A stretch of 64,000 bases of DNA from Candidatus Bathyarchaeota archaeon (GTDB taxonomy: Archaea; Thermoproteota; Bathyarchaeia; Bathyarchaeales; Bathycorpusculaceae). The stretch lies in the NCBI GenBank assembly GCA_026014665.1, contig JAOZHX010000022.1, positions 245,101 through 309,100 on the forward strand, in the 5' to 3' direction. The notes under the pieces were generated by a model that saw nothing but the letters and a program-made list of their open reading frames with translations, had not been told where the DNA came from and made no database searches. Position 1 is the stretch's first letter. Each line of letters starts with the position of its first letter. The position numbers were made by a program, and so were the translations under genes. Shown piece by piece: positions 53,861 to 63,404 of this stretch.

Positions 53861-56112
53861 TTATCTAACCCCACCTTTGGGTCATAAACCGTGTTCAGAT
53901 TCTCTTTTTTGGGCATAAACACGCCCTTATCAAGCAATTCTTCATCAAGCAAGACATCTAAACCGTCGATTTGCTCAATGGAACGAGGCAACTGAGCCAT
54001 AAATTTAGCATACTTAGCAAGTTTTACATTGCCCTTTTTTGGGTCCGAATACAAGAATTGCTTGACTTCTTCCCAGTCTTGAAGATCAGGTACAAGAAGC
54101 GAATCACCCAGTTCAGCAGGCAAAGCATGCTTCTTTATAAAATCCCAAACATCATCAAAGTTTAGGTTTCTCATTTTGTCATCCAATTCTTTAGCCAAAT
54201 TCTTGTTCCTCAGGTTTTCAGCTGAAACCTTCTTGTAATAATCCTGCAACGCCGCATACAACTCTATTGAAGAATGAATCTGCGGAATCAAACCTGCGGA
54301 TTCGTCCACCTCAAGTTTGCTATAGGGCAAATGATCACCGTCAACACGGAAAACAGTAAGCACTGGATCGCTGCGTTCACCTTCACGGTTAAGCCTACCC
54401 ATAGCCTGCACAATGTTATCCAGAGGCGCCAACTCCCTGTACATGCGGCTGAAACTGACATCTACGCCAGCCTCTAAAACCTGCGTAGAAACAACCGTCG
54501 CCGATGCGGATCCATGAAGACTATCTATAATTTTTACTCTATCGCACTTTCTGATACCAGAAGACAAGTAAACAACATCAGGCTTTACCAACGACAGTTC
54601 CTCAAAGAAGCCTAAAGCTTTTCGTCGGGTGTTGAACATAAATAAGGTTTTTCCCTCGCCTCCAAGACTTTGAAGCTCTGTAGTGTCTTTCAAACAATCA
54701 GCCCGATAGGCTATCCGTTTCTTAGTTTGCTCCAGATAAGCGGTCTCAACTTCTTGGGGGGTTGTAATCTGATTTAGACCCTGTAACTCATCAGGTATGG
54801 TGGCGCTCACCAGAAGAATCTTGGAATTGTACTTTTCAGTAAAAGCCTTAAGCAGAGACACAAAATTTAGAAGTATAACTTTAGGTATAGTTTGGACTTC
54901 ATCAATTATCAGAAAAGAATTTTTGAACGAAACAAGTTTCTCTTTATCAGCGGGCTCATTAGAGTAGATCACCATAAGCAACCGCTGGGTTGTAGTAATG
55001 ATTAGCTGTTTGTTGAAGGATTCCCGCTCAAAATACTCTTTGGTCTTAAAAAATTCGGGTTCATCAGCCTCAGCATCAAACCAATCACCGGAATCCCTTG
55101 CCCGCCTCTTGTCAAGCAAACTGCCGGTAAAAGCATGATTATAAACCAGCGTTTTCGCTGCATCTTCTTGGCTAATCACAGACGCGCTTTTTTCTCCACC
55201 GAAGAGTTTTCCCTCAAAATCATCAGTTAACGCCAGCAAAGGGGAAAAATAAAAAACCCTCTCAAACCGTTGGCTACTTGCCACCTTGTTGACGATATCA
55301 AGGAATATCTTGGTTTTTCCTATACCTGTGGGTGCTTTAAGGATTGCCAGTTTATCTTCAAACTTGTTTCCGCTTAGAAGCTGCTCCTGAAACTTCATAC
55401 GAATTTCTGAGAGCTTAGAACCTGCCCTTACAAGTACACTTGTATCTAAGTTAACACCAAAAGCAGGTGTCTGTAAATCGTCAAAAAAGCTTCCCCGATC
55501 AGCCTGAATAAGCGCAGAATATACTGAAGAAAAACTCAGAAAATCCAGAATAAAATCGTCTCCGGCGACAAAGTCCGTTTCGCTTAAGGGCGTGTTTTGA
55601 AACTTTCGCAAACATTTGTCCCATGCCAAATCTTTGAATCCCTCAAGCTCCCTAACTGTCTGACTGAAAAGTTGCAGGTTACCGTAGGCGCCGCTACGAC
55701 TTTTTTCAAACCGCGCCTTATCACGTTCAATAAAAGCTAAGGTTTTAGTGAACTGAGAAAGTTGCGAGTGGTGCCCAGCCACAGCAAAAAGCGCCTGTTT
55801 TTGAGCATATTCAGGTAAAGCAGCTATATTGAGAAGCCTGTTAGCAGCTAAGGCCGAAAATATCGCGTGGGCCCTCAGATAACTGCTGTCCACCCGCCCG
55901 CTAGAAAAAAGAATCTGATAATAAGGGTTAAGCTTCCCCACATCATGAAGCAAACCTGCATAGAAGGCGGTCTCCACAAAATTCTCACCAAAACCAAGAC
56001 TTAATGCTAACTCACGGGCCATCTGAGCCGTCTTTCGGGAGTGCTCAATCAACCCCCAATTTTTATTGTCTCCCCTTTTTTGGCGAGCCAGAAAAATCTC
56101 AGCAGCAGACAT
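53842..56112 (-). CDS. cas3: CRISPR-associated nuclease-helicase Cas3
   Basis: This is a 756-residue single-chain Cas3. The N-terminal HD nuclease includes IEHSRKTAQMARELA, LLHDVGKLNPYYQ and AVAGHHSQ. The superfamily 2 helicase includes LKAPTGIGKTKIF (Walker A), FLIIDEVQTIP (DExH-type box), LLVSATIPDEL (motif III), VVSTQVLEAGVDVSF and MGRLNREGE (motif VI). It degrades target DNA recruited by Cascade. Confidence 0.95.
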   Translation of the reverse strand: MSAAEIFLARQKRGDNKNWGLIEHSRKTAQMARELALSLGFGENFVETAFYAGLLHDVGKLNPYYQILFSSGRVDSSYLRAHAIFSALAANRLLNIAALPEYAQKQALFAVAGHHSQLSQFTKTLAFIERDKARFEKSRSGAYGNLQLFSQTVRELEGFKDLAWDKCLRKFQNTPLSETDFVAGDDFILDFLSFSSVYSALIQADRGSFFDDLQTPAFGVNLDTSVLVRAGSKLSEIRMKFQEQLLSGNKFEDKLAILKAPTGIGKTKIFLDIVNKVASSQRFERVFYFSPLLALTDDFEGKLFGGEKSASVISQEDAAKTLVYNHAFTGSLLDKRRARDSGDWFDAEADEPEFFKTKEYFERESFNKQLIITTTQRLLMVIYSNEPADKEKLVSFKNSFLIIDEVQTIPKVILLNFVSLLKAFTEKYNSKILLVSATIPDELQGLNQITTPQEVETAYLEQTKKRIAYRADCLKDTTELQSLGGEGKTLFMFNTRRKALGFFEELSLVKPDVVYLSSGIRKCDRVKIIDSLHGSASATVVSTQVLEAGVDVSFSRMYRELAPLDNIVQAMGRLNREGERSDPVLTVFRVDGDHLPYSKLEVDESAGLIPQIHSSIELYAALQDYYKKVSAENLRNKNLAKELDDKMRNLNFDDVWDFIKKHALPAELGDSLLVPDLQDWEEVKQFLYSDPKKGNVKLAKYAKFMAQLPRSIEQIDGLDVLLDEELLDKGVFMPKKENLNTVYDPKVGLDKWVKKA

Positions 56113-56129
56113 GTTCTAAACTCTCCAGC

Positions 56130-56900
56130 TTAAAAAAGGCATAAAGCTTGCTCTGAACCTTCAACACTGTAGAATTTAGCTATCGATAAACAAGAAGTAT
56201 AACGCTCAATTTCTATGACTGAATCTTTGCCGTTTTCAGGAACAGGAATGAAGTGACGAAGCACTACTCGCTTCAAAGAGTCCCCATCGATATAATGATG
56301 CAAATGCCGCTCAACCATGACCTTAGCCGGAAAATCAGAAAACTGTTCAAACTTTACGCCAGAATTCCTACTTTTTGATTCCACAATTTCATCCAAGATG
56401 ACAGTGGAAACTTGCAGCTCTTCAGGTTCAACCTCTTCAATACCCGAAATTTTTCTGAACTGTGGAATTCTCGCGGGGCAATATGCGTGCCCAAGCATCG
56501 GTGAAAACACAAATCGGTTATCTTTAAGCCTGTCAAGCAAAGCCTCGTTTATTTGCTCAGTGGATTTTACATAAACAGTGTATTTGGGGTTGACCAGCAA
56601 TTCGGTTTTGTAAGGTTTAGTTTTGGCTTCTTTTAGTGAGCGGTGGTTTGTAAAAAAAGTGCACTTGGCTACTTGACTTCGAACCTGGATGCCGACAGCG
56701 GTTTTCTTTAGAAGATCCAAGTAACTTTCACTGTAAATGCCGTCAAATATCGAGTTTGACCGTTTAACTCCAAGCATGGCACCTAACAAGCCTATTACTG
56801 CGCTTTTTGACGGTATGACAGTTACTGTCTGGTTGGTTGTCACTGAGGGGTCTTTGAAGGCTGCAAAGTCTCCTTCAAGATCGAAGGAGACAATACTCAA
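56130..56900 (-). CDS. cas5: Cascade subunit Cas5
   Basis: The 256-residue RAMP protein begins VSFDLEGDFAAFKDPSVTTNQTVTVIPSKSAVIGLLGAMLG, the Cas5b/h N-terminal pattern. It would bind the crRNA 5' handle (ATTGAAAC) in the complex, a point of interest because new spacers in this array lack that handle. It overlaps cas7 by four bases. Confidence 0.92.
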   Translation of the reverse strand: MSIVSFDLEGDFAAFKDPSVTTNQTVTVIPSKSAVIGLLGAMLGVKRSNSIFDGIYSESYLDLLKKTAVGIQVRSQVAKCTFFTNHRSLKEAKTKPYKTELLVNPKYTVYVKSTEQINEALLDRLKDNRFVFSPMLGHAYCPARIPQFRKISGIEEVEPEELQVSTVILDEIVESKSRNSGVKFEQFSDFPAKVMVERHLHHYIDGDSLKRVVLRHFIPVPENGKDSVIEIERYTSCLSIAKFYSVEGSEQALCLF

Positions 56901-57901
56901 CTCGCCACCGCCCCCAAAGGTTCTTCAGTCGGCACTAATTCAACGGGGATTCCGAGGGCTTCTATGTCCGTTTTAAGTTGCTGGGTATCTTTGAGTAGTT
57001 CTCTGCAGGATGCTAACCGCACTTTTTGGACTTTAGCCTTGCGGGTCTTGAGTGCTTCAAGCAGCTTGGTGAATTTTAACGGGGAAACTGTTAAGCCGCC
57101 AGCTCTACCTTTAAGCGCAGAATCCTCTTCAACCAAAACAGGCAGGTCATTGTAGATTGAAGAGTCATAGGTTACCTCCAAAAGGAATATGCTTCTCTGC
57201 GGGAACTTAGACCGAGTGATCAGGGCGTTGGTTCCTTCCCAGAGGCAATTAAACAGTTTGCTCTCTGCCTTCTTGAAACTCTCCACGACAGCGGCGTCTT
57301 CGAGAAAATCTCCAAGGTTAGCAGGGTTAACGGCACCCTGTATCTTAATCAAAGCATAATCAACGGCATAGAATTTTCCAAAAGTGCTATGCTGCTTTTG
57401 TTCGCCCTCCTCATCAGAGTTACTCTTTTTTTCTTTGCCCACAAATCGTCCTGTAATCATGGGATTTAAAATCTGAACCTGATTAACGCTTCGCCCAATA
57501 GCGAATTGGACAGGCCCAGTTAGCTTCTGTGAATCGCCTTTTTCGCCTCTAATCGTGACCAAGCCACCGAACAAGGGTACATCAAAAGTCTTAACAGCCA
57601 ACCCTTTTATTGCATCCTCAAGGTTACCGCCGAGGATTTCTTTTGCCCGCTCATCCGCCTTGACAGCGCCTCCGTCTTCTCCAAAGTCCACAAACAGCGT
57701 GTCGTTGTATTTGCTTTTTGCGTAGTCGCGGATTGTTCGTTTTATCCGCACGTCAGTAACTATAATGGTGCCATCAGGCATCAAACGCGGTTGGTTCTCA
57801 AAACCAGGGTCACCGTTGGGATTCTGTCGGGATTCATAGTAGAATAGTAATTCTTTTTTGAGATTTTTTAATTCAGGTTGATTTGCTGTCATGTTTGTCA
57901 C
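56897..57901 (-). CDS. cas7: Cascade backbone subunit Cas7 (Csh2-type)
   Basis: The 334-residue protein starts with LLFYYESRQNPNGDPGFENQPRLMPDGTIIVTDVRIKRTIRDYAK, the characteristic Cas7/Csh2 opening. GRSVNQVQI and STFGKFYAVDYALI follow. Several copies polymerise along the crRNA. The gene lies one base after cas8. Confidence 0.95.
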   Translation of the reverse strand: MTNMTANQPELKNLKKELLFYYESRQNPNGDPGFENQPRLMPDGTIIVTDVRIKRTIRDYAKSKYNDTLFVDFGEDGGAVKADERAKEILGGNLEDAIKGLAVKTFDVPLFGGLVTIRGEKGDSQKLTGPVQFAIGRSVNQVQILNPMITGRFVGKEKKSNSDEEGEQKQHSTFGKFYAVDYALIKIQGAVNPANLGDFLEDAAVVESFKKAESKLFNCLWEGTNALITRSKFPQRSIFLLEVTYDSSIYNDLPVLVEEDSALKGRAGGLTVSPLKFTKLLEALKTRKAKVQKVRLASCRELLKDTQQLKTDIEALGIPVELVPTEEPLGAVAS

Positions 57902-57902
57902 C

Positions 57903-59615
57903 TTAAGTCAGATTTTCAAAGACGCCTTTGTAGAAGAAGTAAGAGTAGTCCTCGTGTGCTTGGGCATCGTCTATTTCTTCTTTGGGTAAATCATTTTTTA
58001 TAGATTGACTTATAGCGTCAGTATTGACTTTGGAAAGCGAAACACCGATACCTACTCGCTGATAAACAAACCGGAGGCGCTCCCGGTCATACTTCGAATA
58101 AGTCAAAATATCATTGGTTGAATTGTTCGCCTCGTTCTTTTCACGTTTAAACTTCACGTATTTTCCGGCTATAACGCCGATTTTATATGCATATTCTTCG
58201 TTTTTATTCACAGTTACTCCTCTCTCTTTTTTGGTTAACAGATTCAAGCAAAACTGGGATTTACCGAAAAAGTCATCAGTCTCTCTTTTGATTGGCTTAT
58301 TACCCTTTATCCAATCCCACAAATGATCACGAACCACACGGGTAAAACGCTGAAGTAAAACAGGCCGGTCAAAATAGCTACCATTAATGAAGTATCTGAT
58401 GGCCGTAATATAATCCGTCCAGATAATGTCCTTGTTATTTTCTATAATTAGCGATTCTAACGCCAAAGGATGACTTGCCATTTCATCTTGGACACGGCTA
58501 AACATCTGCTTCATTCGGTCTAAAGTTAAATTCTCATCCAGAAGCACTTCAATTTTTGCCTGCGCTCTCTTAGTACATATAATCTTTAGCGCCGATTGAT
58601 GACTAATGGATAGACCGGAACGGTTTGATAAAACAGTATAGTTACTGAGCAGTTGGTCATAGATGCCCCTGCCTTTTGCCTCAAATTTTAATGAAGGCTC
58701 ACTGATATCAAAGAAATACCAATCTAAACCAGCTATTCTGATCATGTTTTCAGTTGGCACAAATATCTTAGCAAATGACTCGTTGCCTATCCCCAGATTC
58801 TTATAGAATTCCTGCCCCGTTTTGCAGTTAACAGTGAAGGCTTCATCGTCAAATGAAAAAAATTTAGCATCTATGGTTGCTTTCGAGGGATAATCTGTTG
58901 CAGGATTCCCAAAACAGTCTTCAAAAAGTTCACCTGAGGGGTTAGCGTCTTCTTGATTTCTATATTGGACTTTTCCTTCAGGTAGAAGCGAAAAAGGTAA
59001 AATTATAATGCGAAAAGAAAAAATGCTGAATCCCTTAAGTTCTTCAAAAACTATTTTCTCTTTCCATAAAGAAGAGAAGGCTTTGCAGACAGCAAGAAAC
59101 ACCTGTGATGGCAGTGCACCCTCGGGAGTGATAACTCCTGCTTCTTTGTAGGCATCAAAAAGCAGTTTTTCATCAACAAAGTAGCATTTACTGTCCAGTC
59201 TTAAAAGCAACAAATCAACTGGGGTTGAAATAGATTCCTTGTTGGCCTCAAAATCGTAGACGTATTGGTATTTTTCTTTTTGTTCTTTTCCTTCGCCTGA
59301 CAGAGAGAGCGTTAACTTGCCTTTTTTATAAGTCCCGTAAACCTCTACATAGGGCTTTTTAGCTGCGGCCCCTGTACCCCGGTAAGGCAAACCGACGGAG
59401 GCAAGATTATTAGACGGCATCGATAATGATTCTTGAAAATAATAGTCTTGGGCTTTTGGGTTCAGATTTTCTCCATAATGCTCAAGAGTTTTAGTATCCA
59501 GTTGAACAGTAACCTGATTATCAGCCTTAACAAAGGCTTTCTTGATTGGAACAACGCGTTTAACGGGCTCTGCAGTACTCTCTTTATTTTTCAAATATAA
59601 CTCGTAAGCCAGCAA
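57903..59615 (-). CDS. cas8b: Cascade large subunit Cas8 (type I-B, Csh1-like)
   Basis: The 570-residue protein occupies the Cas8 position before cas7. It is rich in aromatic and charged residues, with a helical C-terminal part (DRMKQMFSRVQDEMASHPLALESLI), as in Csh1-type Cas8b. Direct motifs are weak in this fast-evolving family, so the call leans on order (cas8-7-5-3) and size. It recognises the PAM. Confidence 0.83.
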   Translation of the reverse strand: MLAYELYLKNKESTAEPVKRVVPIKKAFVKADNQVTVQLDTKTLEHYGENLNPKAQDYYFQESLSMPSNNLASVGLPYRGTGAAAKKPYVEVYGTYKKGKLTLSLSGEGKEQKEKYQYVYDFEANKESISTPVDLLLLRLDSKCYFVDEKLLFDAYKEAGVITPEGALPSQVFLAVCKAFSSLWKEKIVFEELKGFSIFSFRIIILPFSLLPEGKVQYRNQEDANPSGELFEDCFGNPATDYPSKATIDAKFFSFDDEAFTVNCKTGQEFYKNLGIGNESFAKIFVPTENMIRIAGLDWYFFDISEPSLKFEAKGRGIYDQLLSNYTVLSNRSGLSISHQSALKIICTKRAQAKIEVLLDENLTLDRMKQMFSRVQDEMASHPLALESLIIENNKDIIWTDYITAIRYFINGSYFDRPVLLQRFTRVVRDHLWDWIKGNKPIKRETDDFFGKSQFCLNLLTKKERGVTVNKNEEYAYKIGVIAGKYVKFKREKNEANNSTNDILTYSKYDRERLRFVYQRVGIGVSLSKVNTDAISQSIKNDLPKEEIDDAQAHEDYSYFFYKGVFENLT

Positions 59616-59664
59616 GCATGTAACCCCTATCTTCTCTGGAACATTCAGGTTATCTTTAATGTGA

Positions 59665-59673
59665 GTATTTAAG
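59665..59673 (-). promoter_or_regulatory. Probable TATA box of the cas operon
   Basis: On the minus strand CTTAAATAC lies about 50 bases before the cas8 ATG, preceded by GAAAAAT. All eight cas genes follow without gaps large enough for another promoter, so one transcript is likely. Confidence 0.4.
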
Positions 59674-59756
59674 ATTTTTCAGAAAACACCCAACAGTGGG
59701 TTCTTCATATTATCAAGTGGTAAGCTTCTTATACGGTTAAGCGCCAATAAGGTTAC

Positions 59757-59924
59757 ATGCCTAAAAAAATATCGCTTGAAATCAGCGACGAAACCTACAA
59801 AGGTATCAGCAACTTAGCCAACTTTTTCGGTCAGGACGAAAAACAAGTCATTAAAACCATATTGCAAGAAATCAGCAACAACAATAGCCATTTAGAATGG
59901 TTAAGTACCCAATGCCGATACTGA
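59757..59924 (+). CDS. RHH-like small DNA-binding protein
   Basis: A 55-residue protein (MPKKISLEISDETYKGISN ...) has the ribbon-helix-helix pattern. It is preceded by AAGGTT. Its end overlaps the beginning of coding-like sequence in another frame (ADTDLSSVLCDALENYP), so it may be the N-terminal part of a broken larger gene rather than complete. Confidence 0.55.
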   Translation: MPKKISLEISDETYKGISNLANFFGQDEKQVIKTILQEISNNNSHLEWLSTQCRY

Positions 59925-60404
59925 TCTGAGCTCAGTGTTATGTGACGCACTGGAAAACTACCCAATTTTTGCCAAAGGCGCTCGGAATTTTTTAGTTAAA
60001 CTTGAGGCAGAAGGAAAATTCAATTTAGACGCTGCAAACGTAGAATGGGATTTAGAACAAGATTTCTTCAGCGCCAATTTTGATCCCTGTTCAAATGACT
60101 ATCACTTCTCATGGATAATGTCAGGAAAGAGGATGGAAGATACAATCTTGGAACCTACATGTCGGTAGATATTGATGAAACTAAGGATGGTTCTTTTGAT
60201 ACTTTAGTGGAAGTGGCTGAATCCGCGGATTGCCCATTTTATGTAGAGGACTATAGAGTTGACGTTGACGCAAACGATGAAGAACGCTGTAACTTATCGA
60301 TTGAATACTGAGCTGATTCACTGGAGGATTTACCTAGTCTTAAAGAAGCAGACAGATTCATCAAACAAATACTAAAAAAAGCAAAAGTAACACTGAAACA
60401 ATAA
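59925..60404 (+). pseudogene. Decayed gene following the RHH-like protein
   Basis: Coding-like sequence runs through two frames. DALENYPIFAKGARNFLVKL to FDPCSNDYHFSW is in one frame. It shifts near 60110 to RKEDGRYNLGTYMSVDIDETKDGSFDTLVEV ... RCNLSIEY, stops at TGA 60309-60311, then continues in frame as ADSLEDLPSLKEADRFIKQILKK to 60404. One frameshift and one stop imply a pseudogene of an acidic protein of unknown function. Confidence 0.5.
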
Positions 60405-60440
60405 GCAAATTGTTCGGTTCTAGACTACAAATCCACGCCA

Positions 60441-60590
60441 CTACATTAACTCATCAAACATGCTGTCTGACTCTTCTGTTAACCGATCATCCCAGCATTC
60501 CCAGCACATACCGTCATAGTTATCGTACTCTTTTTGTCTGATTTCTCTACCGCAAATTTGACAGTATCGCTTCTTATCGTCTGGATGCAT
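60441..60590 (-). CDS. Small zinc-ribbon protein
   Basis: A 49-residue frame begins MHPDDKKRYCQICGREIRQ and continues to GMCWECWDD, giving two CxxC knuckles. The frame is independent of the larger overlapping one at 60479. It lies at the end of, and partly inside, the PH-like gene. Confidence 0.6.
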   Translation of the reverse strand: MHPDDKKRYCQICGREIRQKEYDNYDGMCWECWDDRLTEESDSMFDELM

Positions 60591-60916
60591 TTAACGCGCC
60601 CTTTTACTATTTGGTGATTTAGGCTTGCTTTCTCGATATAACCCTTAATTTCTTGTAAAAGGCTAAGGTTGCCTTCTGGAAGATTAATTTGAGCTTTTCG
60701 CCTACCTCTAAAGTGCATTATCAACATTGATCTTTTCAACTGAGCTTTTTGAAAGTCTTTAAAGGAGTAAGTGACTGGCGTATGTCCTTCTAGCTGGCGT
60801 CGGGGATGCGCACATAAGATTAGACGGTGGCTAGTTAGCCAACCTGATCCATTTGAGAGCTGGAATTCTAGGAATAGCGCTTCTCCGGGTGAAAAAAGAA
60901 TTTCCATGGTTCCCAA
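60479..60916 (-). CDS. PH-like domain protein
   Basis: The first 100 residues (GEALFLEFQLSNGSGWLTSHRLILC ... YSFKDFQKAQLKRSMLIMHFRGRRKAQINLPEGNLSLLQEI) fit the bacterial PH/GRAM-like fold. The last 38 residues are encoded by the same DNA as the zinc-ribbon gene at 60441 in another frame, and are unlikely to be genuine. The original stop may have been lost, or the two were once one PH-zinc-ribbon protein. Confidence 0.6.
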   Translation of the reverse strand: MGTMEILFSPGEALFLEFQLSNGSGWLTSHRLILCAHPRRQLEGHTPVTYSFKDFQKAQLKRSMLIMHFRGRRKAQINLPEGNLSLLQEIKGYIEKASLNHQIVKGRVKCIQTIRSDTVKFAVEKSDKKSTITMTVCAGNAGMIG

Positions 60917-60966
60917 TTTAGCGGTAAGTACTATTTTGTTTTTTCTCTTTCAATCGACGCTCGCAA

Positions 60967-61155
60967 TTAAGACTTGGCAACTAATACTTCCATCATACCG
61001 GCAACGATTATCAGTATTACACCGAAAACAATGATCGGCATGTTTACAGCTGCTCCATTAATCGCAGGCGCTATCCCTCCGAATACAAACATGATGGCAC
61101 CGATTATACATATAATTAGTCCAACGGCCAATACTATGCCCGCTCCACCCATCAT
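60967..61155 (-). CDS. Small two-helix membrane protein
   Basis: A 62-residue hydrophobic protein with two transmembrane helices, preceded by GAGGTGAAATG. It is similar in style to the protein at 6687. No family is recognised. Confidence 0.65.
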   Translation of the reverse strand: MMGGAGIVLAVGLIICIIGAIMFVFGGIAPAINGAAVNMPIIVFGVILIIVAGMMEVLVAKS

Positions 61156-61323
61156 TTCACCTCAATTCCTGTTTGTTTAAACCCAATCTAAGCTTTAAAG
61201 TGCCAGCGCATTTGACCGAGAACTGATTTTTAGTAGCATATTACCGAGAACAACTATGTTGTAGTGGTTTTCTTCTGCATAAATGATAAATACTCACTGT
61301 ATTCATCTATAGGGTGGATAGTC

Positions 61324-62187
61324 ATGCTTATTGAAAGAATTCCAGAACGTGGCTGGATTCCCCTATACACTTTATATAAAGTCGGCAAAATCCCTGCCGC
61401 CACGAAACTCCAGAAACTAATCTTCCTCATCCAAACTGAGGGCAAACTGGACGGTTACCGCTTCTTCAAGCACTATTATGGACCATACTCAGAAGAACTC
61501 GACGTCGACATTAAATCCTTCGCCCAGTCACTGGATTTAATTGATGTACAAGTGGTTGAAGGTAATAAATATCCCTACTATATTTATTCTCCAACCCAAA
61601 AAGGCATCAAAACTATACAAGAAATTATAACAAAAATACCCACAATGGAACTGAAAAGAGCAGACAAAATCATCGACAAATACCGAAACAAAAACTACAA
61701 AGAACTAATGGAATACGTCTACAAGAAATATGTCATTCCAGCGCAGACCTTTGAAGAAATCTACCCAAGCATATCAGATGACTTAATCTCATTGAATAAC
61801 GTCTGGGAAAAATGGTACAAAGACGACTGCCCAGCCTCACTCCTAATCCTATCCATAGTCGAGTATAACTCAAAAGTCCTCGAAAAACTCAAAAGCGCAA
61901 AAGACCCAGTCATCCGAGGCGTCTGCACCTCAGCAATCTCGGAATTAACAGCCAAAATCGTAGACTTAACCTCTAACTGCCAAACCTCCAAAGACTGCCC
62001 CTTCTCCTTTAAAGCCCTCCTCACAGAAATCTCGGACCACGTAAACTTTTTAGAGACTTACTGCAGCAAAAACAACATACTACCCGACATTTTGGATATT
62101 GATTTCTCTGACTTCATGAATGAGGAGGAGTTAACGCGGCTGGAAAAGACTGTAGCGGAAACACGGCCATCGGAGCTAATGTACTAG
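61324..62187 (+). CDS. Panacea/SocA-like (DUF4065) domain protein, probable antitoxin
   Basis: Starting at ATG 61324, residues about 20-130 include KLQKLIFLIQTEGKLDGYRFFKHYYGPYSEELDVDIKSF, the signature of Panacea/SocA antitoxin domains. A helical C-terminal half follows. It is directly followed by a PIN-like toxin frame, as in toxin-antitoxin pairs that use this domain. Confidence 0.75.
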   Translation: MLIERIPERGWIPLYTLYKVGKIPAATKLQKLIFLIQTEGKLDGYRFFKHYYGPYSEELDVDIKSFAQSLDLIDVQVVEGNKYPYYIYSPTQKGIKTIQEIITKIPTMELKRADKIIDKYRNKNYKELMEYVYKKYVIPAQTFEEIYPSISDDLISLNNVWEKWYKDDCPASLLILSIVEYNSKVLEKLKSAKDPVIRGVCTSAISELTAKIVDLTSNCQTSKDCPFSFKALLTEISDHVNFLETYCSKNNILPDILDIDFSDFMNEEELTRLEKTVAETRPSELMY

Positions 62188-62786
62188 TTTTTCTCGAAAC
62201 ATCCGCATGTATTACCTACGCATTCCGAGCTACATACAAGTTTAAAGGTCAAAAAAGAACTTTAGCACCTCTTGGAAACGAAGTCATCTCAAATTTTATC
62301 GGTTTATGCAAGCAAAAGAAAATTACTCTCTGCATAACTGAGACGGTAAAAGAAGAGGCTATTAGAAGCTTCCCTAAAATCGTCAACCGCTACTTTGACA
62401 ATATAGGAATTAAAGCACATCCAGTAAGACACAACTTAACACTACAATTTAGGAGACGACTTCAAGAACTCTTCAGTAACTGCCAAAACAAACCTGTTAA
62501 AGCAGACTACCAAAAGATAGAGAGTATGTACGCAAGATTTGCTAAGGACTCCGCGTTAAAGGCTAAACTGGTTAAACTTCAAGCAAAAAAGAAACGCGGC
62601 AACCTGCACCCAAGCATAGAAGATATGAAGATTCTTGCGGAAGCAGATGAACTGGGCGCCGTCTACATTGTTAATCTGGTGACTGATGACAGCGATTTTC
62701 TTGAATTTAAGGCTGAAATAGAAAAAGAGCTAAAACTAAAAATCACAGCTCTCTTGGATGTTCCCCACTTTTTCGAAAATACATAG
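62179..62786 (+). CDS. PIN-like toxin without a standard start codon
   Basis: Coding sequence runs from about 62179 as VLVFLETSACITYAFRATY to the end, with KEEAIRSF in the middle and EADELGAVYIVNLVTDDSDF near the C-terminus, a PIN-like pattern. No ATG, GTG or TTG exists in frame before 62526, which is too late. The overlap ATGTACTAG with the upstream stop would supply a start if one base were added, so a single deletion (or read error) at about 62180 is likely. Confidence 0.6.
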
Positions 62787-62840
62787 CTATCTTAGCAGGA
62801 AAGCCGCCACTTGACGAAAACGCAACTTAAGAAGCGATTT

Positions 62841-62981
62841 TTAAACCTGATTTTCTCTTTGAGAAATCAAAGCCTCTATTACGTCGTTGAAGGTTTGGGT
62901 TTTTCCGGTTTTAGCCATCCGCTCGCCTAAGAGGCGGGTGAGTTTCTGGTGAACGTTATCGGAGACTCTTATAGTTTTCAA
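62841..62981 (-). CDS. RHH antitoxin-like protein
   Basis: A TTG-started 46-residue frame (MKTIRVSDNVHQKLTRLLG ... VIEALISQRENQV) has the VapB-like ribbon-helix-helix pattern. GGGTG lies eight bases before the start. It is an orphan, with no toxin gene directly downstream. Confidence 0.6.
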   Translation of the reverse strand: MKTIRVSDNVHQKLTRLLGERMAKTGKTQTFNDVIEALISQRENQV

Positions 62982-63127
62982 TGCTGCACCCAACAGGTAA
63001 CATGGTTTACTTTAAGTTATAAAATGCTCGTCGGTCACTTTCACTCAACCCTCCGGGGGCATGCGGGGTCGCTGCGGCTTTGCCTTTTTAAGCGTTCACC
63101 GCCCGAAATTGGGGTCTTGAGGGATAC

Positions 63128-63397
63128 GTGGTGGACGGCGCCGTACTCGGTAGACTCGAGGATTTAGAAGCACCAGACACGGAAGAATGCAGTCGGGGAG
63201 TAAAGTTGTCAAAGATAACCGAGACGCTTAACGGGGCAATCGAGGTTATGCCGCTTCTCGGCAGATTCCAACGGCTCGGCCTTGTTAAGATAGTGTATGA
63301 CCCAGCCTTTGACGCGGAGCCTGTTGTGCAGGTTACTGAGAAGGGCAAACTGCAAATAACCGCGCTGCTACTGACGCTGCAGGGTACGGGAAAGTGA
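63128..63397 (+). CDS. Hypothetical small protein, possibly winged helix
   Basis: The GTG-started 89-residue frame contains VKLSKITETLNGAIEVMPLLGRFQRLGLVKIVYDPA ... VQVTEKGKLQITALL, which resembles a winged helix with a strand pair. No family is firmly recognised. It lies eight bases before the next small gene in the same direction. Confidence 0.45.
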   Translation: MVDGAVLGRLEDLEAPDTEECSRGVKLSKITETLNGAIEVMPLLGRFQRLGLVKIVYDPAFDAEPVVQVTEKGKLQITALLLTLQGTGK

Positions 63398-63404
63398 CAG
63401 GGGT

